Source: Anaerolineales bacterium UBA6668
GTDB lineage: Bacteria; Chloroflexota; Anaerolineae; Anaerolineales; UBA6668
NCBI GenBank assembly: GCA_002455215.1
Contig: DKKK01000217.1
Location: 3,889 to 12,513 of the forward strand
Direction: 5' to 3'
DNA: 8,625 bases
This document shows, one piece after another, positions 1-6,467 of the stretch. How positions within the stretch are numbered: the first letter of the stretch is position 1; every line of letters begins with the position of its first letter. The notes under the pieces were generated by a model that searched no databases, was not told the origin of the DNA, and was given only the letters and a program-made list of their open reading frames with translations. The position numbers were made by a program, and so were the translations under genes.

Positions 1-1
1 A

Positions 2-127
2 CCCGGACTTACCCAATTGACAGTTCACCCAGCCAACACCCAAAACAAAGTCCTTTCGCACCGGACAGATTTGGTAGCGGGGCGACCGTGGTATTTGGCG
101 CAACCGATTGTGTCCGAAAGTCGTTAG
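2..127 (+). CDS. C-terminal fragment of an unidentified protein (5' end outside window)
   Basis: The frame starting at base 2 is open from the window edge to a TAG at 125-127, giving 41 residues that begin PGLTQLTVHPAN and end LAQPIVSESR. It has ordinary amino-acid composition, and a strong hairpin terminator on the same strand follows 40 bases after the stop, which is the main support for a real gene end. A second frame (from base 1) is also open, up to base 222, but it would read straight through the terminator stem. I recognise no family, cofactor motif or membrane segment in so short a piece. The gene is convergent with the minus-strand carboxylase operon that ends at 234. The rest of the protein lies to the left of this window, so the function cannot be judged. 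Confidence 0.5.
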   Translation, partial: PGLTQLTVHPANTQNKVLSHRTDLVAGRPWYLAQPIVSESR

Positions 128-166
128 GCGTAAAATTAGCTTCAGTATTACAGGTCGCAGATAACC

Positions 167-203
167 ATAAACGCACATACAATGTATGTGCGTTTATATT
201 TTT
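167..203 (+). terminator. Rho-independent terminator, perfect 14-bp stem
   Basis: Bases 167-180 pair perfectly with 184-197 around a three-base loop (AAT). A run of five T residues (199-203) follows on the plus strand. It sits 40 bases after the stop at 127 and ends transcription of the leftmost plus-strand gene. On the minus strand the stem is not followed by a T run, so it is not an obvious intrinsic terminator for the operon ending at 234, although the hairpin would also form in that transcript. Confidence 0.85.
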
Positions 204-233
204 CAGTTGGCACAGGATCTGGTAAAACGCAAC

Positions 234-704
234 TTACAATTCAGCGGGCGGCAGTTCGGTACTACAATTCGTACAATGTTGGACTGTGCGAAAGTACTCA
301 AAACGACATTGCGGGCAGATGCGACGCCAGCCTTTGGTGATATTGTCAATCTCCAGTTTTGCTTCGGCTTCAGACTTGCCTTGCAACATCAGTTTTTGAC
401 CGACCATGTGGATTGGCATACCATTTTCCAAATCCGCACGCGGCGGGCTTAATTGCTGACTCTCCGCACTTGCCGGACGAAAATTCAAGACAGCCATCTG
501 ATAGGTCTGCCTGCAAGCCTGGCATTCTACAAACTCCCCAACCACGTCTAACGGAACGAGCGGCACAAAGTATAGGGTAAAAAAGCGCCTAGCCCGTTTA
601 TGTTGGTAGGTTCGCGGGGTTTGGCAATGCGGGCAATAAAAACTCCCTTCCGCCAGTGTGCGATTAATATTGCGAATTCCCCAAACAATGAGCATCTGCG
701 CCAT
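234..704 (-). CDS. Zinc-ribbon protein, last gene of the carboxylase operon
   Basis: This 156-residue soluble protein carries two probable zinc sites. The first uses C24-x2-C27 and C61-x2-C64, set around a hydrophobic stretch RRFFTLYFVPLVPL (about 39-52). The second is a compact ribbon near the C terminus, C130-x2-C133 and C144-x2-C147. The first half resembles the small bacterial zinc-ribbon family with a CPHC...RRWFTLFFIPLFPL...C-x2-C layout (zinc_ribbon_15 type); this is from memory, not a search. Residues 75-125 are probably a linker. The ATG lies only 2 bases after the stop of the biotin carrier gene, so the two are likely translationally coupled and co-transcribed. No link between this family and acyl-CoA carboxylases is known to me, so position alone does not give it a role in the enzyme. 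M4 is an alternative start. Confidence 0.8.
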   Translation of the reverse strand: MAQMLIVWGIRNINRTLAEGSFYCPHCQTPRTYQHKRARRFFTLYFVPLVPLDVVGEFVECQACRQTYQMAVLNFRPASAESQQLSPPRADLENGMPIHMVGQKLMLQGKSEAEAKLEIDNITKGWRRICPQCRFEYFRTVQHCTNCSTELPPAEL

Positions 705-706
705 CC

Positions 707-1210
707 TTAATCCAAAACCACCATTATCTGATTTTGGTTGACACTGTCGCCATGTTTTACGCGAATGGCAGTGACAATGCCCGCACGCGGGGCTTTTAGC
801 TCGTTCTGCATTTTCATACTTTCGAGAATAAGCAAAATATCGCCTTTTTCTACTTCTTGGCTGACCATGACCGGAATCTTAAGCACCAAACCGGGCATCG
901 GGGCTTTTAGCTGGAACTCACCCGCTCCCACCGAACCTTCGCCGCTGGCTTGACGCATACGGTAGATATGTTCATCCAACACTTCCGTATCATACAACAT
1001 GCCATTTAGAAGCACTTGCCATTTGTTCTGCTCATTGGAGTCGATGATTGCTTCGTACGAGTTCCCATTGAGCAGAAGTGAGTACACTGACTGGTCACCC
1101 ACTTTGCGAAAATCCACCGCAATTGCTTCACCATTGATGAGAACAGTATTGCTTTCCGGCAAAATTTCTATCTGATAGGCTTTATCGTGAATGCTAACAA
1201 CGTATTTCAT
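707..1210 (-). CDS. Biotin carboxyl carrier protein of acyl-CoA carboxylase
   Basis: This 167-residue protein carries the covalently bound biotin that moves carboxyl groups between the biotin carboxylase and the carboxyltransferase encoded upstream. Residues about 98-167 form a typical biotinyl domain: LKAPMPGLVL near 101-110, then the attachment motif ESMKM (130-134) with K133 as the biotinylated lysine, then the mirrored half KAPRAGIVTAI (139-149). A Gly/Ser/Ala-rich linker (about 88-98) joins it to a beta-rich N-terminal part (1-87) that I do not recognise and that may dock onto the partners. The start is 19 bases after the biotin carboxylase stop. No strong Shine-Dalgarno is visible, only GAG about 13 bases ahead. 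Carrier plus biotin carboxylase add up to 669 residues, about the size of fused PCC/MCC alpha subunits, so this looks like the detached C-terminal third of such a protein. Confidence 0.93.
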   Translation of the reverse strand: MKYVVSIHDKAYQIEILPESNTVLINGEAIAVDFRKVGDQSVYSLLLNGNSYEAIIDSNEQNKWQVLLNGMLYDTEVLDEHIYRMRQASGEGSVGAGEFQLKAPMPGLVLKIPVMVSQEVEKGDILLILESMKMQNELKAPRAGIVTAIRVKHGDSVNQNQIMVVLD

Positions 1211-1229
1211 AATATTTCTAACTCATTGA

Positions 1230-2738
1230 TTAGCGGTGCTGTCTTTCCCAGCGCCCGACCCACTTCCAGTTACTGGTATCACGTTTGTTGCGTTGAACAA
1301 TGTGTGCGCTTTGTTGCAAATGCTGATACGCCGCCAATGCCGCCATAATCACGGCGATGCGTTCTTCATGTTCATCTGCGTTGCGATCCATTGAAAATTC
1401 TTCGTCTACAAAGCGCGTATGGAATTTTCCTGCCATAAAGCGGTGGCTATTGAGCAATTGCTGGTGGAATGGGATGGTAGTTTTTACCCCAATGATACGG
1501 TACTCGTTTAGAGCGCGGCGCAGACGCATCAGCGTTTCGGGGCGATTCTCCCCATAGCAAATCAATTTGGCAATCATGGAGTCGTAGTATGGCGTAACCT
1601 GATAGCCAGGGAAGGCACAGGTGTCTACACGCACGCCGGGTCCGCCGGGCAGGATGCTGGTTTCGATGCGCCCAATGGAAGGTAGAAAATTGTTGTAGGG
1701 GTCTTCCGCATTGATACGACACTCGATTGCCCAGCCGCTCATTTTCACGTCGGCTTGGGTTAGGCGCAGCTTGCGTCCGCGAGCAACACGGATTTGCTCT
1801 TTCACAATGTCCACACCGGTCACCAGTTCTGTCACCGGATGCTCTACTTGCAAGCGTGTGTTCATTTCCAGGAAGTAGAAGTTTTTATCATTATCCACCA
1901 AAAATTCAATCGTTCCTGCACTGACATAGTTAACTGCCGCCGCCGCCGCACATGCCACCGCGCCCATGCGCTGTCGCAACTCTTCATCATCGCCAACGAA
2001 GGGGGATGGTGACTCTTCGAGCAATTTTTGGTGACGGCGCTGGATAGAACATTCGCGTTCGCCCAGATGGATGATGTTGCCGTGTTGGTCGCCCAACACT
2101 TGAATTTCGATGTGTCGCCCGCCAGTGATGAGCTTTTCCAAATATACCCGCCCATCGCCAAAGGCGCTTTCGGCTTCGGCACGCGCACTCGCAATGGATT
2201 GTGCCAAATCTTGCGGCTGGTGTACCATGCGCATGCCTTTGCCACCACCGCCTGCCGCCGCTTTTACTAGCAAGGGAAAGCCAATCTGCATTCCAGCGGC
2301 AATCAGTTCTTCATCGTTTAGGTCGCGTGCGCTGTCAGTGCCGGGCACCAGCGGCACACCTGCCGCGGCGACTGTCTTGCGGGCAGTCACTTTGTCTCCC
2401 ATTTGGCGAATTGCCTGCGAGCTGGGTCCAATGAATATCAAGCCAGCGTTGGCGCAAGCTTCGGCAAATTCTGCCCGCTCCGAAAGGAAGCCGTAGCCGG
2501 GGTGAATGGCTTCAGCTTGTGACTTAAGTGCGATTTCAATGAGCTTTTCAGAGCGCAAATAGCTCTCACGGGCAGGTGCAGGACCAATCAGGTAAGCTTC
2601 ATTGGCGAAGCGCACATGTGGCGCATTGCGGTCTGCTTCTGAATAGACAGCTACCGTTTCTAAGCCCAATTCCTGGCAGGCACGAATGATGCGCACTGCG
2701 ATTTCACCACGATTTGCAATAAGGACTTTTTTAAACAT
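1230..2738 (-). CDS. accC: Biotin carboxylase subunit of acyl-CoA carboxylase
   Basis: This 502-residue protein carboxylates carrier-bound biotin using ATP and bicarbonate. The N-terminal domain opens with KVLIANRGEIAVRIIRA (4-20) and contains HPGYGFLSE (79-87). The ATP-grasp domain has the glycine loop K159-AAAGGGGKGMR (to 170), ERECSIQRRHQK (227-238), and the catalytic stretch EMNTRLQVEHPVTE (291-304), where E291, N293, R295 and E299 match the metal-binding and base-stabilising residues of the family. RINAEDP (341-347) marks the C-terminal domain. The protein is longer than the roughly 450-residue bacterial AccC. The extra tail (about 450-502), ending WKWVGRWERQHR, resembles the linker that in fused alpha subunits leads into the biotin part, which supports origin from a split alpha subunit. 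The gene starts 29 bases after the carboxyltransferase stop. There is no Shine-Dalgarno ahead of the ATG; the preceding bases read CACAAACC. Confidence 0.95.
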   Translation of the reverse strand: MFKKVLIANRGEIAVRIIRACQELGLETVAVYSEADRNAPHVRFANEAYLIGPAPARESYLRSEKLIEIALKSQAEAIHPGYGFLSERAEFAEACANAGLIFIGPSSQAIRQMGDKVTARKTVAAAGVPLVPGTDSARDLNDEELIAAGMQIGFPLLVKAAAGGGGKGMRMVHQPQDLAQSIASARAEAESAFGDGRVYLEKLITGGRHIEIQVLGDQHGNIIHLGERECSIQRRHQKLLEESPSPFVGDDEELRQRMGAVACAAAAAVNYVSAGTIEFLVDNDKNFYFLEMNTRLQVEHPVTELVTGVDIVKEQIRVARGRKLRLTQADVKMSGWAIECRINAEDPYNNFLPSIGRIETSILPGGPGVRVDTCAFPGYQVTPYYDSMIAKLICYGENRPETLMRLRRALNEYRIIGVKTTIPFHQQLLNSHRFMAGKFHTRFVDEEFSMDRNADEHEERIAVIMAALAAYQHLQQSAHIVQRNKRDTSNWKWVGRWERQHR

Positions 2739-2767
2739 GGTTTGTGAATCTGGTAGGCAAGGCAGGG

Positions 2768-4318
2768 TTACAACGGGATATTGCCGTGTTTCTTGGATGG
2801 GTTTTTGTCACGTTTGTTGGTCAACATTTCAAGCGCATTGATGAGTCGTGGTCGGGTTTCTTTGGGTTCGATCACATCGTCAATGTAACCACGACTAGCG
2901 GCGACATACGGGTTGGCAAATTTCTCGCGGTACTCCGCCACCAATTCGGCTTCGCGCTTGACGGGGTCTTCGGCTTCCATAATTTCTTTGCGATAGATAA
3001 CCTTGACCGCGCCTTCGGGTCCCATCACGGCGATTTCGGCACCGGGCCACGCCAAGTTTAGGTCGCTCCGAATGTGTTTGCTATTCATCACGCAGTACGC
3101 CCCACCATATGCCTTGCGCGTAATGACAGTAATTTTGGGGACTGTCGCTTCACAATAGGCATAGAGTAGTTTTGCGCCATGCCGGATAATGCCGCCGTAC
3201 TCTTGTGCCGTACCCGGCAGAAAACCGGGCACATCTTCAAAGGTGATAACCGGAATATTGAAACAATCGCAGAAACGCACAAAGCGCCCGGCTTTGTCGC
3301 TGGCGTTAATATCCAACACCCCTGCTAGCACTGCCGGTTGGTTGGCGACAATGCCCACACTATGCCCACCCAATCGGGCAAAGCCCACCACTACGTTACC
3401 CGCATAATCTTTGTGGATTTCGTAGAAGTTTCCATCATCCACGATCAGGCGTAGCAGTTCTTTGACATCGTAGGGCTTGTTTGCTTCGATGGGCACCAAT
3501 GTGTTGAGCGCTTCTTCCATACGGCGTGGGTCATCTTGGGTAGGTAGGTACGCCGGGTCTTCCATGTTGTTTTGTGGCAAGTAGCCCAGCAAAATGCGAA
3601 TCAAATACAAGCACTCTTGCTCATTTTCCGCCACATAATGACACACCCCACTCACTGCGGCGTGAACGCTTGCCCCGCCCAGTTCTTCAAAGGTCACATC
3701 TTCTTGGGTAACTGCCTTTACCACTTCGGGACCGGTAAGAAACATAAAAGAAGTGTCTTTAACCATGAAAATAAAGTCGGTTAAAGCGGGGGAATAAACC
3801 GCCCCTCCGGCGCAGGGTCCCATAATGACGGAAATTTGTGGCACGACCCCACTGGCAAGTGTATTGCGCAGGAAGATGTCGGAGAAACCGCCCAAACTGA
3901 CCACTCCTTCTTGGATGCGAGCGCCGCCAGAATCATTAATACCAATAATCGGTGCGCCGGTTTTCATCGCCATTTCCATGATTTTGCAAATTTTGGCGGC
4001 GTGAACTTCGGAGAGTGAGCCACCAAACACGGTAAAATCTTGCGAATAAACATAAACGAGTCGCCCGTCAACCGTACCCCAGCCAGTAACTACACTGTCG
4101 CCTAGGTATTTTTTGTCTTCCAAGCCAAAGTCATGGGTGCGATGTGTGACAAAGGCATCTACTTCGTGAAAAGAACCTTTGTCGAGCAGGACATCCAACC
4201 GTTCACGGGCGGTTAGTTTGCCACGCTTGTGGTGTGCATCAATACGGTCTTGTCCCCCGCCAAGTTTCGATTGTGTTTTTAGGTCACGTAGTTTTTGGAT
4301 AAAATCAAGTTCAGCCAT
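2768..4318 (-). CDS. pccB: Acyl-CoA carboxylase carboxyltransferase (propionyl-CoA carboxylase beta type)
   Basis: This 516-residue protein transfers the carboxyl group from carboxybiotin to an acyl-CoA, probably propionyl- and/or acetyl-CoA. It has two crotonase-like halves. The N-terminal half has [17 protein letters not shown] (34-50), [13 protein letters not shown] (92-104), [12 protein letters not shown] (128-139) and the oxyanion-hole region [13 protein letters not shown] (167-179). The C-terminal half has [13 protein letters not shown] (324-336), [11 protein letters not shown] (360-370) and [15 protein letters not shown] (401-415). The C terminus, [12 protein letters not shown], is the classic PccB/MmdA ending. 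The residue after GGAY (409) is Cys, whereas human PCCB as I recall it has Asp there; this region shapes the acyl pocket, so the substrate should not be inferred from the name alone. The same fold occurs in sodium-pumping methylmalonyl-CoA decarboxylase, but the biotin carboxylase next door indicates a carboxylase. It follows the membrane-protein gene by 21 bases. Confidence 0.94.
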   Translation of the reverse strand: MAELDFIQKLRDLKTQSKLGGGQDRIDAHHKRGKLTARERLDVLLDKGSFHEVDAFVTHRTHDFGLEDKKYLGDSVVTGWGTVDGRLVYVYSQDFTVFGGSLSEVHAAKICKIMEMAMKTGAPIIGINDSGGARIQEGVVSLGGFSDIFLRNTLASGVVPQISVIMGPCAGGAVYSPALTDFIFMVKDTSFMFLTGPEVVKAVTQEDVTFEELGGASVHAAVSGVCHYVAENEQECLYLIRILLGYLPQNNMEDPAYLPTQDDPRRMEEALNTLVPIEANKPYDVKELLRLIVDDGNFYEIHKDYAGNVVVGFARLGGHSVGIVANQPAVLAGVLDINASDKAGRFVRFCDCFNIPVITFEDVPGFLPGTAQEYGGIIRHGAKLLYAYCEATVPKITVITRKAYGGAYCVMNSKHIRSDLNLAWPGAEIAVMGPEGAVKVIYRKEIMEAEDPVKREAELVAEYREKFANPYVAASRGYIDDVIEPKETRPRLINALEMLTNKRDKNPSKKHGNIPL

Positions 4319-4339
4319 TTTGTGTAAATCTTATTTAAT

Positions 4340-4771
4340 CTATTCGTTGTGGACGTTTGATGTTGTTTGATTTGACCATAATGTCCATAACGCCAAACCA
4401 AACAAAAGAAAAAATATCAGAATATCCCAGCCAAGCACGGCTTGCACGAAGTCAGATTTTTGCAAAAGCAATCTGTCTGCCCAAAAATGCAATGCGTAGA
4501 ACACACTTAGCCAGAACAGCGAACGGTACCACCGCCTTTGCTGTGTAAATAACAAAGCGGTAGAAATTAACAAAAGCAAACCCCAAACCACACTGCGCCA
4601 CAGCAAATATTGCCACGGAAGTGAAAGCGGAAAACTGATGTACCAGTCTTGGCGTGCAGTAATCAGCCACGCCCCCCAAAGTTGTTGACACGCCAGAAAT
4701 AACACAAGTAAGGCTAGGAAAGTTACGCTTTTTGAACGGTGGACTTTGGTGGTAGGCGGTGTTGGGGGCAT
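4340..4771 (-). CDS. Small four-helix membrane protein, first gene of the carboxylase operon
   Basis: Starting at the ATG at 4771 this is a 143-residue protein of unrecognised family. After a Pro/Thr-rich, positively charged N terminus (1-16) there are four probable membrane helices, at about 17-37, 55-76, 82-98 and 112-133. It is rich in Trp and Leu, and ends in a polar tail SNQTTSNVHNE. The frame stays open upstream to an ATG at 4912, but that extension reads through the promoter at 4827-4855 and into the dispersed repeat at 4876-4973, so 4771 is preferred. No good Shine-Dalgarno precedes it (CGACCCACA before the ATG). The carboxyltransferase gene begins 21 bases after its stop, so the two are probably co-transcribed. 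It is not oadB- or oadG-like in any way I can see, so a decarboxylase pump role is not supported. No function is proposed. Confidence 0.7.
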   Translation of the reverse strand: MPPTPPTTKVHRSKSVTFLALLVLFLACQQLWGAWLITARQDWYISFPLSLPWQYLLWRSVVWGLLLLISTALLFTQQRRWYRSLFWLSVFYALHFWADRLLLQKSDFVQAVLGWDILIFFLLFGLALWTLWSNQTTSNVHNE

Positions 4772-4826
4772 TGTGGGTCGTATCGCAAAGCGTACTTTTT
4801 GAAAATTTACTGGTAATTCATTAGAT

Positions 4827-4855
4827 ATTATCAAAGAAACGCTATATTCAATCAA
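4827..4855 (-). promoter_or_regulatory. Sigma70-like promoter for the membrane protein-carboxylase operon
   Basis: On the minus strand a -35 box TTGATT (4855-4850) and a -10 box GATAAT (4832-4827) are separated by exactly 17 bases. Transcription would begin near 4820, leaving a leader of about 50 bases before the ATG at 4771. It lies between kynureninase and the membrane-protein gene, next to the repeat element at 4876-4973. No operator palindrome is evident. Support is sequence match only. Confidence 0.5.
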
Positions 4856-4875
4856 AAGACTGGACGATAAGAAGC

Positions 4876-4973
4876 TATATTGGACACGGGTTATGTTCAG
4901 TATGTGCGCCAAATATCGATTTGCACTTTTTCTTTTAAGGAAGAAAGCGCAGTTTCCGTCTGTGTCGAATATC
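4876..4973. repeat. MITE-like dispersed element, copy B (inverted, degraded)
   Basis: The reverse complement of this segment aligns end to end with 7120-7219. Over the two outer blocks (31 and 39 bases) about 60 of 70 positions are identical, and nearly all differences are transitions; the centre has a few small indels. The terminal inverted repeats read TATTGGACACGG on the left and, as reverse complement of the right end, TATTCGACACAG. The left flank is TA but the right flank is TC, so a TA target duplication is no longer perfect. It begins just beyond the kynureninase stop (4991), where its hairpins could help end that transcript. No open frame of its own. Confidence 0.75.
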
Positions 4974-4990
4974 GGCAGATATCTAGCTTC

Positions 4991-6214
4991 TTAAGTAACC
5001 GACTTGCGAGTCTGAAACTGCGGGGCTAGATACTCATGTGATGCGAGTACATCTTGCAAGTGCGCGACTGCTTCTACCACATCTTGGAACGACACATAGA
5101 GCGGCGCAAAACCAAAACGCATGATGTTCGGGGCACGAAAATCGCCAATCACTCCACGAGCAATCAATGCCTGCACCACTGGGTAAGCATGTTCAAATGC
5201 GACTGAGACATGGCTACCGCGTTGTTCGTGTGAACGGGGTGTGACGATTTCAAGCCCATACCCATCACAAGTTTGTTCCAGCAACTGGATGAATAAATCC
5301 GTCAGAGCCAGTGATTTTTCGCGTAAGGCATCTAAATCCACCTGTTCCCATATTTTCAGGCTTTCGTGCAAGGCGCTCAGGCTCAAAATGTGTGGTGTCC
5401 CGGCAATAAAGCGCAGGATGGCAGTATTGGGGCGATAGTGGGTTTCAAAAGCGAATGGAGCTTGATGACCCAGCCAGCCGCTCAATGGTTGCCAGGTTTG
5501 TTCGGCAATGGTAGGGGAAGCATAGACAAAAGCTGGACTGCCCGGACCGCCATTTAGATACTTGTATGTACAGCCCACAGCAAAATCTGCCTGGCAGGCG
5601 GCGAGTTGCACTGGCATTGCACCGGTAGAGTGCGACAAATCCCAAATCATCAACGCGCCACAGTCATGCACATCTTGTGTGACTTGTTTCATATCAAACT
5701 TTGCCGCAGTTTTGTAGTGAACGTGTGTCAGTAAGGCTACCGCCACAGTTTCATCCAGATATGGGCGAACATCAAAGGTATTGGGCGGCAAATAACGCAC
5801 TTGGTAACCATTGCCTAGTAGTTTTGCCATACCTTCTGCCATGTAGGTGTCGGTGGAGAAATTATCGGTTTCGGCTAATATCACCCGGCGCTGGGGGCGC
5901 AGTTGTACTGCGGCGCCCAAGCACTTGAACAAATTTACCGATGTAGAATCTCCCACAACAATATCAGCCGGCTCCACTCCTACTAAGCGGGCGATTTGTG
6001 CGCCCACTCGCTGGGGTAATTCCATCCATCCGGCTTGGTTCCAGCTACTAATCAGCCCAACGCCCCACTCTTCTTTTATCACATACTGCAAGCGATCTGC
6101 TACAGCTTTGGGCAATAACCCCAACGAGTTTCCATCCAAATAGATGGTATTGGAGGGCAAGTGGAAAAATTGACGATACGCAGAGAAGGGGTCGGTAGGA
6201 AAGATGCGGTTCAT
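4991..6214 (-). CDS. kynU: Kynureninase (PLP-dependent)
   Basis: This 407-residue cytosolic enzyme of the class V aminotransferase fold hydrolyses L-kynurenine to anthranilate and alanine (or the 3-hydroxy form to 3-hydroxyanthranilate) in tryptophan catabolism. Motifs run in family order: IYLDGNSLGLLPK (24-36); GDSTSVNLFK (88-97) and ETDNFSTD (115-122) in the cofactor phosphate and ring region; WDLSHSTGA (191-199), with D192 for the PLP nitrogen; CTYKYLNGGPGSPAF (215-229), with K218 as the Schiff-base lysine; PLSGWLGH (243-250); AGTPHILSLSAL (271-282); RGSHVSV (332-338); and GDFRAPNIMRFGFAPLYVSF (357-376). Length and motifs are complete, so it should be active. No kynurenine formamidase, tryptophan dioxygenase or kynurenine monooxygenase gene lies nearby. 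No Shine-Dalgarno precedes the ATG; the leader ends CACAAGTAA. Confidence 0.96.
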   Translation of the reverse strand: MNRIFPTDPFSAYRQFFHLPSNTIYLDGNSLGLLPKAVADRLQYVIKEEWGVGLISSWNQAGWMELPQRVGAQIARLVGVEPADIVVGDSTSVNLFKCLGAAVQLRPQRRVILAETDNFSTDTYMAEGMAKLLGNGYQVRYLPPNTFDVRPYLDETVAVALLTHVHYKTAAKFDMKQVTQDVHDCGALMIWDLSHSTGAMPVQLAACQADFAVGCTYKYLNGGPGSPAFVYASPTIAEQTWQPLSGWLGHQAPFAFETHYRPNTAILRFIAGTPHILSLSALHESLKIWEQVDLDALREKSLALTDLFIQLLEQTCDGYGLEIVTPRSHEQRGSHVSVAFEHAYPVVQALIARGVIGDFRAPNIMRFGFAPLYVSFQDVVEAVAHLQDVLASHEYLAPQFQTRKSVT

Positions 6215-6265
6215 TTACTTGTGATAATAGAACAAAAAATTTAATCGAAGCAATCACCTGCTCCG

Positions 6266-6271
6266 ATTATA
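6266..6271 (-). promoter_or_regulatory. Consensus -10 box upstream of kynureninase
   Basis: The minus strand reads TATAAT at 6271-6266, about 52 bases ahead of the kynureninase ATG. No -35 hexamer lies at a normal distance; TTGACC occurs, but 26 bases upstream of the -10, which is too far. If used, transcription would start near 6259. This would give kynureninase its own promoter, separate from the lipoprotein gene upstream. Confidence 0.35.
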
Positions 6272-6315
6272 ACGCAGAAAGTAAAAGTGCGCGGGTGGGT
6301 CAACGCCTAGTTGTA

Positions 6316-6351
6316 AAAACTTGTGCGCCCATTGGCACGCATACGAGTTTT
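6316..6351 (-). terminator. Hairpin terminator candidate downstream of the lipoprotein gene
   Basis: Bases 6316-6321 pair with 6346-6351, and 6322-6327 pair with 6338-6343 (one G-T wobble), with a two-base bulge at 6344-6345 and a ten-base loop. Read on the minus strand the GC-containing core is followed by AGTTTTTAC. It lies between the lipoprotein stop (6468) and the kynureninase -10 box, so it could separate the two transcripts. The stem is partly AT pairs, so strength is uncertain. Confidence 0.4.
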
Positions 6352-6363
6352 GCTGATTAAAAC

Positions 6364-6443
6364 AAAAAGCCCATCTCTATTTTTCAACTGCTACGTGACA
6401 AACTGGTGTGTCTGCACTGTGGCGGTTGCCAATAGGGTGGGCT
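6364..6443 (-). terminator. Weak second terminator candidate, long-loop stem
   Basis: AGCCCA at 6368-6373 pairs with TGGGCT at 6438-6443, extended by a few wobble pairs. On the minus strand the inner arm leads into a T-rich tract (TTTTTGTTTT). It is close to the lipoprotein stop at 6468. The loop of about 64 bases argues against efficient termination, although a small hairpin (TGGC at 6420-6423 with GCCA at 6428-6431) folds inside it. Confidence 0.22.
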
Positions 6444-6467
6444 AAAAATTATGGATGTGTGTCGGTG

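Noticed and set aside
1..222. Alternative coding frame starting at base 1 and open to 222
   Set aside because: It would translate both arms of the perfect terminator hairpin. The base-2 frame stops just before the hairpin, as expected of a gene end.
2768..4771. Sodium-pumping methylmalonyl-CoA decarboxylase operon
   Set aside because: The carboxyltransferase and carrier would fit, but a biotin carboxylase is present, and the four-helix protein is far too small and unlike the beta subunit pump.
4772..4912. N-terminal extension of the membrane protein to an ATG at 4912
   Set aside because: The extension would read through a good TTGATT-17-GATAAT promoter and start inside repeat copy B. It is AT-rich and lacks a plausible protein character, whereas the ATG at 4771 sits a normal leader length from the promoter.
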